Made by a program: the position numbers and the translations under genes | Shown: one piece after another, positions 59,120-64,000 of the stretch | Layout: each line of letters starts with the position of its first letter | Position numbering within the stretch: position 1 is the first letter of the stretch | Notes under the pieces: generated by a model | The model's input: only the letters and a program-made list of their open reading frames with translations | What the model was told of the DNA's origin: nothing | The model's database searches: none | Assembly (NCBI RefSeq): GCF_001040945.1 | Contig: NZ_CP011930.1 | Coordinates: 434,001 to 498,000, forward strand | Direction of reading: 5' to 3' | Source: Herbaspirillum seropedicae | GTDB lineage: Bacteria > Pseudomonadota > Gammaproteobacteria > Burkholderiales > Burkholderiaceae_D | DNA: 64,000 bases

Positions 59120-61882
59120 ATGCAAAAAACCTTGTTGTTAGTTGATGGTTCCAGTTACCTCTATCGTGCCTTCCATGCATTGCCCGATATGCGTAACGCG
59201 GAAGGCGCGCCCACCGGTGCGCTGTACGGCATCATCAATATGCTGCGCCGACTGCGCAACGATTATCCCGCAAGTTACGTTGCCTGTGTGTTCGACGCCA
59301 AGGGCAAGACTTTCCGTGATGATCTGTACCCCGACTACAAGGCCACCCGCAAGTCCATGCCGGAAGACCTGGCCCTGCAGATCGAGCCCATCCATGCCGC
59401 CGTGCGCGCGCTGGGCTGGCCGATCCTGATGGTCGAGGGCATCGAGGCCGACGACGTCATCGGCACGCTCTCGGTCCAGGCCACCGCCGCCGGACTGGAC
59501 ACCATCGTCTCCACCGGCGACAAGGACATGGCCCAGTTGGTCAATGAACACGTTACCTTGGTCAACACGATGAGCAATGAAGTTCTCGACATTGCCGGCG
59601 TGACTGCAAAATTCGGCGTGCCGCCCGAGCGCATCGTCGATTACCTGAGCCTGATCGGCGATACCGTGGACAACGTGCCCGGCGTCGAGAAGTGCGGTCC
59701 CAAGACCGCCGTGAAGTGGCTCACCGCCTATGGCACCCTCGATGGCGTCATGGCCAATGCCGACAAGATCAGCGGCGTGGTCGGCGAGAACTTGCGCCGT
59801 GCGCTCGACTGGCTGCCGCAAGGCCGCGTGCTGGTGACCGTCAAGACCGATTGCGATCTGTCCGCGCACATGAGCTCCATCCTTGAATCGCTGACCATGC
59901 AGCCGCAGGACAAGGATGTGCTCAAGGAACTCTTCACCCGCTACAACTTCCGCACCTGGCTGCGCGAACTCAGCGATGGCGCCGAGGCGGGCGCATCGAA
60001 GGCTCCCATGGTGGGAGCTTCAGCAGCGGCCGCGCTGGAAGCGCCGGCGCAAGGCGGCCTCTTCGCGGCCGCGCCCAAGGTCGAGTACGAGACTGTGCTC
60101 ACCGATGCGCAACTGGACCAGTGGATCGCCACCATCAACGCCGCAGAACTCACCGCCGTCGATACCGAGACCACCTCGCTGGAAGCGATGCAGGCCGAGC
60201 TGGTCGGCATCTCCCTGTGCTGCGAGCCGGGCCGTGCTGCCTATATCCCGGTGGCGCACAACTACCAGGATGCCCCGGTGCAACTGTCGCGCCAGCACGT
60301 GCTGGAGAAACTCAAGCCCTGGTTGGAAGACGCCAGCAAGCCCAAGCTCGGCCAGCACCTGAAGTACGACAGCCACATCTTCGCCAACTATGGCGTCCGC
60401 CTTGCCGGTGTGAAGCACGATACGCTGCTGGAGTCCTATGTCTTCGAGTCGCATCGTCCGCATGACATGGACAGCCTGGCCGCGCGCCACCTGGAGCGCA
60501 AGACCATCACCTATGCCGAGGTCTGCGGCAAGGGCGCCTCCCAGATCGGCTTCAATGAAGTGGCTATCGAGCGCGCCACCGAATACGCTGCCGAAGACGC
60601 CGAGGTCACGCTGGCCCTGCACCAGGCCATGTGGCCGCAGATCGAACATGATGACAAGCTGCGCTTCATCTACGAGAAGATCGAAGTCCCCACCTCGGTG
60701 GTGCTGCAGAAGATCGAGCGTAACGGCGTGCTGATCGATAGCGAGCGCCTGGGCCAGCAATCGCATGACCTGGGCAAACGCATGCTGGAGATCGAACAGC
60801 AGGCCTACGACCTGGCCGGTCAGCCCTTCAACCTGAATTCGCCCAAGCAGCTGGGCGAGATCCTGTTCGGCAAGCTGGAACTGCCGGTGGTCAAGAAGAC
60901 CGCTTCCGGCGCGCCGTCCACCGATGAAGAAGTGCTGCAGAAGCTGGCCGAGGATTATCCGCTGCCCAAGGTGTTGCTGGACTATCGGGGCCTGGCCAAG
61001 CTCAAGTCCACCTATACCGACAAGCTGCCCAAGATGGTCAACCCGGCCACTGGCCGCGTGCATACCAACTATGCGCAGGCCGTGGCGGTGACGGGGCGCT
61101 TGTCCTCCAATGATCCCAACCTGCAGAACATCCCCATCCGCACCGCCGAAGGCCGTCGCATCCGCGAAGCCTTCGTCGCGCCCGAAGGCAGCGTGATCGT
61201 CTCGGCCGACTATTCGCAGATCGAGCTGCGCATCATGGCGCACATCTCGGAAGACGAGAACATGTTGAAGGCCTTTGCCAACAACGAAGACATCCACCGC
61301 GCCACCGCCGCCGAGATCTTCGGCATCGCGCCCGAGCAGGTAGAGTCCGAGCAGCGCCGCTACGCCAAGGTCATCAACTTCGGGCTGATCTATGGCATGA
61401 GCGCCTTCGGCCTGGCCAGCAACCTGGGCATCGAGCGTGCGGCTGCGCAGATGTATATCGACAAGTACTTCATGCGCTTCTCGGGCGTGAAGCGCTACAT
61501 GGATGAGACACGCCTGCAGGCCAAGGCGCGCGGCTATGTGGAAACCGTCTTCGGTCGCCGCCTGTGGCTGCCCGAGATCAATTCGCCCAACGGTCCGCGC
61601 CGCCAGGGCGCCGAGCGGGCGGCGATCAATGCGCCCATGCAAGGCACTGCCGCCGACCTGATCAAGATGGCCATGATTGCCGTGCAGGACTGGCTGGAAA
61701 CGAACAGTCTGCAGACCCGCATGATCATGCAGGTGCATGACGAACTGGTGCTGGAAGTGCCGCAGCAAGAGCTGGAGATGGTGCGTGAAAAGCTGCCTGA
61801 ATTGATGAAAAATGTTGCGGAGCTGAAAGTTCCCTTGCTTGCCGAGGTGGGAATCGGTAAGAATTGGGACGAAGCACACTAA
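59120..61882 (+). CDS. polA: DNA polymerase I
   Basis: A three-domain repair polymerase of 920 residues. The 5' nuclease domain (about 1-290) starts LLLVDGSSYLYRAFHALPD. The 3'-5' exonuclease domain (about 320-500) keeps its carboxylates, D348 and E350 in DTETTSLE and the Asp residues in LKYDSHIF and YAAEDAEV, so proofreading should be intact. The polymerase domain includes DYSQIELRIMAH and QVHDELVLEVP. The ATG at 59120 gives the standard beginning; the frame is open much further upstream but without similarity. Confidence 0.97.
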   Translation: MQKTLLLVDGSSYLYRAFHALPDMRNAEGAPTGALYGIINMLRRLRNDYPASYVACVFDAKGKTFRDDLYPDYKATRKSMPEDLALQIEPIHAAVRALGWPILMVEGIEADDVIGTLSVQATAAGLDTIVSTGDKDMAQLVNEHVTLVNTMSNEVLDIAGVTAKFGVPPERIVDYLSLIGDTVDNVPGVEKCGPKTAVKWLTAYGTLDGVMANADKISGVVGENLRRALDWLPQGRVLVTVKTDCDLSAHMSSILESLTMQPQDKDVLKELFTRYNFRTWLRELSDGAEAGASKAPMVGASAAAALEAPAQGGLFAAAPKVEYETVLTDAQLDQWIATINAAELTAVDTETTSLEAMQAELVGISLCCEPGRAAYIPVAHNYQDAPVQLSRQHVLEKLKPWLEDASKPKLGQHLKYDSHIFANYGVRLAGVKHDTLLESYVFESHRPHDMDSLAARHLERKTITYAEVCGKGASQIGFNEVAIERATEYAAEDAEVTLALHQAMWPQIEHDDKLRFIYEKIEVPTSVVLQKIERNGVLIDSERLGQQSHDLGKRMLEIEQQAYDLAGQPFNLNSPKQLGEILFGKLELPVVKKTASGAPSTDEEVLQKLAEDYPLPKVLLDYRGLAKLKSTYTDKLPKMVNPATGRVHTNYAQAVAVTGRLSSNDPNLQNIPIRTAEGRRIREAFVAPEGSVIVSADYSQIELRIMAHISEDENMLKAFANNEDIHRATAAEIFGIAPEQVESEQRRYAKVINFGLIYGMSAFGLASNLGIERAAAQMYIDKYFMRFSGVKRYMDETRLQAKARGYVETVFGRRLWLPEINSPNGPRRQGAERAAINAPMQGTAADLIKMAMIAVQDWLETNSLQTRMIMQVHDELVLEVPQQELEMVREKLPELMKNVAELKVPLLAEVGIGKNWDEAH

Positions 61883-61901
61883 TTGGTCATTCGGGCAAAA
61901 C

Positions 61902-61926
61902 AGGGGCGCGCTTCGCATGCGCCCTT
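61902..61926 (+). terminator. Weak hairpin after polA
   Basis: GGGCGC/GCGCCC (61904-61909 with 61919-61924), a 6-bp stem with a 9-base loop, 20 bases after the polA stop. There is no U-tract, so it is at best a weak terminator. Confidence 0.4.
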
Positions 61927-62074
61927 GTCATGCGAACGTGATGCCCGCCCCGCCTGGGATGCGGGGTAGGCGGCCATGCCGGACAAGCAGGCGTTGGTGA
62001 TTCAACAAGCTGTCGAAATAACAAGTCAGCGCGAGAACAATAACAAATTGGCATCAGCATCTGGTGCTTAAAAG

Positions 62075-62109
62075 TTAGAACTCAGAATTTAGAACTTAGA
62101 ACGTAGAAA
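62075..62109 (+). repeat. Heptanucleotide tandem repeat, five units
   Basis: Five consecutive 7-base units TTAGAAC, TCAGAAT, TTAGAAC, TTAGAAC, GTAGAAA. It lies in the 435-base gap between polA and the chemoreceptor gene, about 210 bases before the latter's start. The tract is A/T-rich in a GC-rich chromosome. Confidence 0.75.
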
Positions 62110-62167
62110 AAAGACAGGCTGCCGTCGCAACCGCAGTAGTCAAAGACGGGACGACGCGCCGAGTGGG

Positions 62168-62184
62168 ACCGGACCTGGTCCGGT
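62168..62184. promoter_or_regulatory. Perfect palindrome upstream of the second chemoreceptor gene
   Basis: ACCGGACC-T-GGTCCGGT, perfect 8-bp arms about a single central base. It is a candidate binding site for a dimeric regulator. The rest of the 435-base gap (61883-62317) shows no gene; no recognisable FliA-type promoter was found. Confidence 0.5.
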
Positions 62185-62317
62185 GCAACAGAGGCTGTGG
62201 CAGGGAGACGATCAGGGGACAGTAGACAGGCAGCGTGCCAGCAGGGCATGGACGTATGACGCGCGCAGCTCTCCGGTTTTTCCGTCCGGCCTCCGACGAC
62301 TACACGGAGGAGACGTC

Positions 62318-64000
62318 ATGAAGTCAGGAATGAAGATGGGCACGCGCCTGGGACTCGGGTTTGCGTGGGTGGTGCTGTTGCTGGTGCTGGTGACCGGCTT
62401 TGGCATCTTCAACATGCACCAGGTGCAGGGCCGCTTTACCCATGTGGTCGAGGTCAAGAATCCCGAGAGTGCGCTGGTCAAGGAAATGCTGGAGACGGTG
62501 GGCGAGCGTTCCATCTCGCTGCGCAACCTGATGCTGCCGGCCGCGCCCGAGGACGTGGATATCGAAGCGCAGTACATCGAAGCGCAATCCCTGAAATACA
62601 AGATGGCGGCCCAGAAGCTGCAACAGCTCTTCGCCGAATCGAGCGACACCAGCGATGAAGAAAAGGCGGCCCTGCCCAAGATCGCCGCCCAGGCCAGCAA
62701 GGCCGAGAAGCTGATCAACGAAGCCGTGGAGTTCGGCAAGCGGCGCGAGGCCTATGAGTTGGCGCAATTCCTCAAGGAACAGTACCTGCCGGTGCAGAAA
62801 TCCTGGCAGGTCGAGCTCAAGGCCCTGGCTGCGCTGGAAGACCAGCTCAACAAGGAAGCCGCCGAGGCCAGCGCCGTGGCCTATTCGCGCGCACGCATGC
62901 TGATGCTGCTCATCAGCGCCATCGGCGTGGTCACCGCGGTCCTGGCCGCTTTCTGGCTGACCCGTCACCTGCTGCGCAAGCTCGGCGGCGAGCCTGACTA
63001 TGCAGTGCAGATCGCCGGCCAGATCGCCGAGGGCGACCTGGCCGTGGTCATCGATACCCGCGCCGGCGACCACGACAGCCTCATGGCCGCCATGCGCGTC
63101 ATGCGCGACAAGCTCGCGGCCATCGTGGCCGAGGTGCGCAAGGGGTCCGAAACGATCACCACGGCGTCCTCGGAAATCGCCCGGGGCAACCTGGACCTCT
63201 CGGGCCGCACCGAACAGCAGGCCGGTGCGCTGGAAGAGACCGCTTCCTCCATGGAGCAGTTGAATTCCACCGTCAAGCAGAACGCTGAAAACGCCCACCA
63301 GGCCAATGACCTGGCGCTGGCCGCCTCGGATGTGGCGGTGCAGGGCGGCAGCATCGTCTCGCAGGTGGTGCAGACCATGCAGTCCATCAATGCCTCGTCG
63401 CAGAAGGTGGCCGACATCGTCAGCGTGATCGATGGGATTGCCTTCCAGACCAATATCCTGGCGCTCAACGCCGCGGTGGAAGCCGCCCGCGCTGGCGAGC
63501 AGGGACGCGGCTTCGCGGTGGTGGCCTCCGAAGTGCGCTCGCTGGCCCAGCGCTCGGCCTCGGCGGCCAAGGAAATCAAGGTGCTCATCGGTGATTCGGT
63601 GGGCAAGGTCGAGAATGGCAGCAAGCTGGTCGAGCAGGCCGGCAGCACCATGCACGACATCGTCACCAGCATCCGCCGCGTGACCGACGTGATGACCGAG
63701 ATCAACCATGCCAACCGCGAGCAGAGCAGCGGCATCGAACAGGTCAATGAGGCCATCATCCAGATCGATGACATGACCCAGCAGAATGCTGCGCTGGTCG
63801 AGCAGGCCGCAGCGGCGGCGCGCTCGCTGCAGGAGCAGGCGGCCGGGCTGCAGCAGCTGGTGAGCGTGTTCCGCCTGGATGCGGCGCAGGCGCATGGGCA
63901 TACAGCCGCGCCGGCCCATGCCCCGGCGGCGGTCGAGCGCGTCATCGATGTGACGCCCGGTGCACCGGAACTGCCGGCCGGCGGCAACGTGCTGGCGGTG
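62318..64000 (+). CDS. Methyl-accepting chemotaxis protein, 3' truncated
   Basis: The frame runs open from ATG 62318 to the end of the window (561 codons so far), with GGAGGAG as ribosome-binding site. Membrane helices lie at about residues 11-30 and 194-215. The periplasmic region between them is helical and resembles a four-helix-bundle (4HB_MCP) sensor. HAMP and the signalling domain follow, with the hairpin tip EQGRGFAVVASEVRSLAQRS at about 394-413. The tail after about residue 520 is Ala/Pro/His-rich. The ligand is unknown. The C-terminus, including any CheR-binding pentapeptide, is outside the window. Confidence 0.93.
   Translation, partial: MKSGMKMGTRLGLGFAWVVLLLVLVTGFGIFNMHQVQGRFTHVVEVKNPESALVKEMLETVGERSISLRNLMLPAAPEDVDIEAQYIEAQSLKYKMAAQKLQQLFAESSDTSDEEKAALPKIAAQASKAEKLINEAVEFGKRREAYELAQFLKEQYLPVQKSWQVELKALAALEDQLNKEAAEASAVAYSRARMLMLLISAIGVVTAVLAAFWLTRHLLRKLGGEPDYAVQIAGQIAEGDLAVVIDTRAGDHDSLMAAMRVMRDKLAAIVAEVRKGSETITTASSEIARGNLDLSGRTEQQAGALEETASSMEQLNSTVKQNAENAHQANDLALAASDVAVQGGSIVSQVVQTMQSINASSQKVADIVSVIDGIAFQTNILALNAAVEAARAGEQGRGFAVVASEVRSLAQRSASAAKEIKVLIGDSVGKVENGSKLVEQAGSTMHDIVTSIRRVTDVMTEINHANREQSSGIEQVNEAIIQIDDMTQQNAALVEQAAAAARSLQEQAAGLQQLVSVFRLDAAQAHGHTAAPAHAPAAVERVIDVTPGAPELPAGGNVLAV

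Noticed and set aside
62040..62317. FliA (sigma-28) promoter for the last chemoreceptor gene
   Set aside because: A TAAA is present near 62069 but no GCCGATAA-like element occurs at the required distance.

Overview
The window is chromosomal DNA from a GC-rich betaproteobacterium. Gene content and order (dusB-fis-purH, ruvC with ruvAB, thiCSGDE behind a TPP riboswitch, thrB and a DUF2782 gene beside polA, a BPSS1780-family membrane protein, a mannitol/arabinitol-type polyol cluster) point to Oxalobacteraceae, most likely Herbaspirillum or a close relative. This is inferred from protein families only; no rRNA is present. I see no tRNA, rRNA, CRISPR array, prophage or transposase gene. Both ends of the window cut a gene: an RNB-domain exoribonuclease at base 1 and a methyl-accepting chemotaxis protein at base 64000.

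Bases 1-11700 hold housekeeping genes: the RNB ribonuclease, a TonB-like protein, aroE, mtgA, a CorA transporter, a glycine-zipper lipoprotein, anmK, an M23 peptidase, tyrS, dtd, a PEBP-like protein and a histidine phosphatase. Bases 11690-13435 are a hipBA toxin-antitoxin unit with a clear pair of operator palindromes. Bases 13500-16755 are dusB-fis and purH. Bases 16814-19865 look like a light-response cluster: a MerR regulator with a degenerate B12-type domain, divergent from a small Cys-rich DUF2256 protein, a photolyase/cryptochrome-like flavoprotein and a DUF393 protein. Then come ruvC, a DUF808 membrane protein, and ruvAB behind a LexA box.

Bases 23300-28490 carry a 2-keto-4-pentenoate hydratase-like enzyme, a YaiI protein, a DUF2147 protein, valS and a tiny orphan protein resembling a Phd antitoxin tail. 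Bases 28490-33232 are the thiamine operon. Then come dps, an MFS transporter, a lipoprotein-type chorismate mutase, uvrD, a J-domain-like protein, and a divergent LysR/NmrA pair.

Bases 41744-52429 are a polyol catabolism locus. A sugar kinase and a SorC regulator lie on the minus strand. Divergent from them are an ABC transporter (binding protein, two permeases, HAD phosphatase, ATPase), a mannitol/arabinitol dehydrogenase and a xylulokinase. The transporter would import polyols, the dehydrogenase would oxidise them to ketoses, and the two kinases would feed fructose 6-phosphate and xylulose 5-phosphate into central metabolism. The SorC regulator probably acts on the TGCTCA repeats in the divergent promoter.

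The last part holds a GNAT acetyltransferase, a PAS-type chemoreceptor, a 270-bp multi-branched palindromic element, the thrB region, a LOG-family protein whose start codon abuts that of polA, polA, and a second chemoreceptor. The least explained structures are the 270-bp element, two dispersed copies of a roughly 100-bp inverted repeat, the light-response cluster, and the antitoxin-like orphan with its own inverted repeat.
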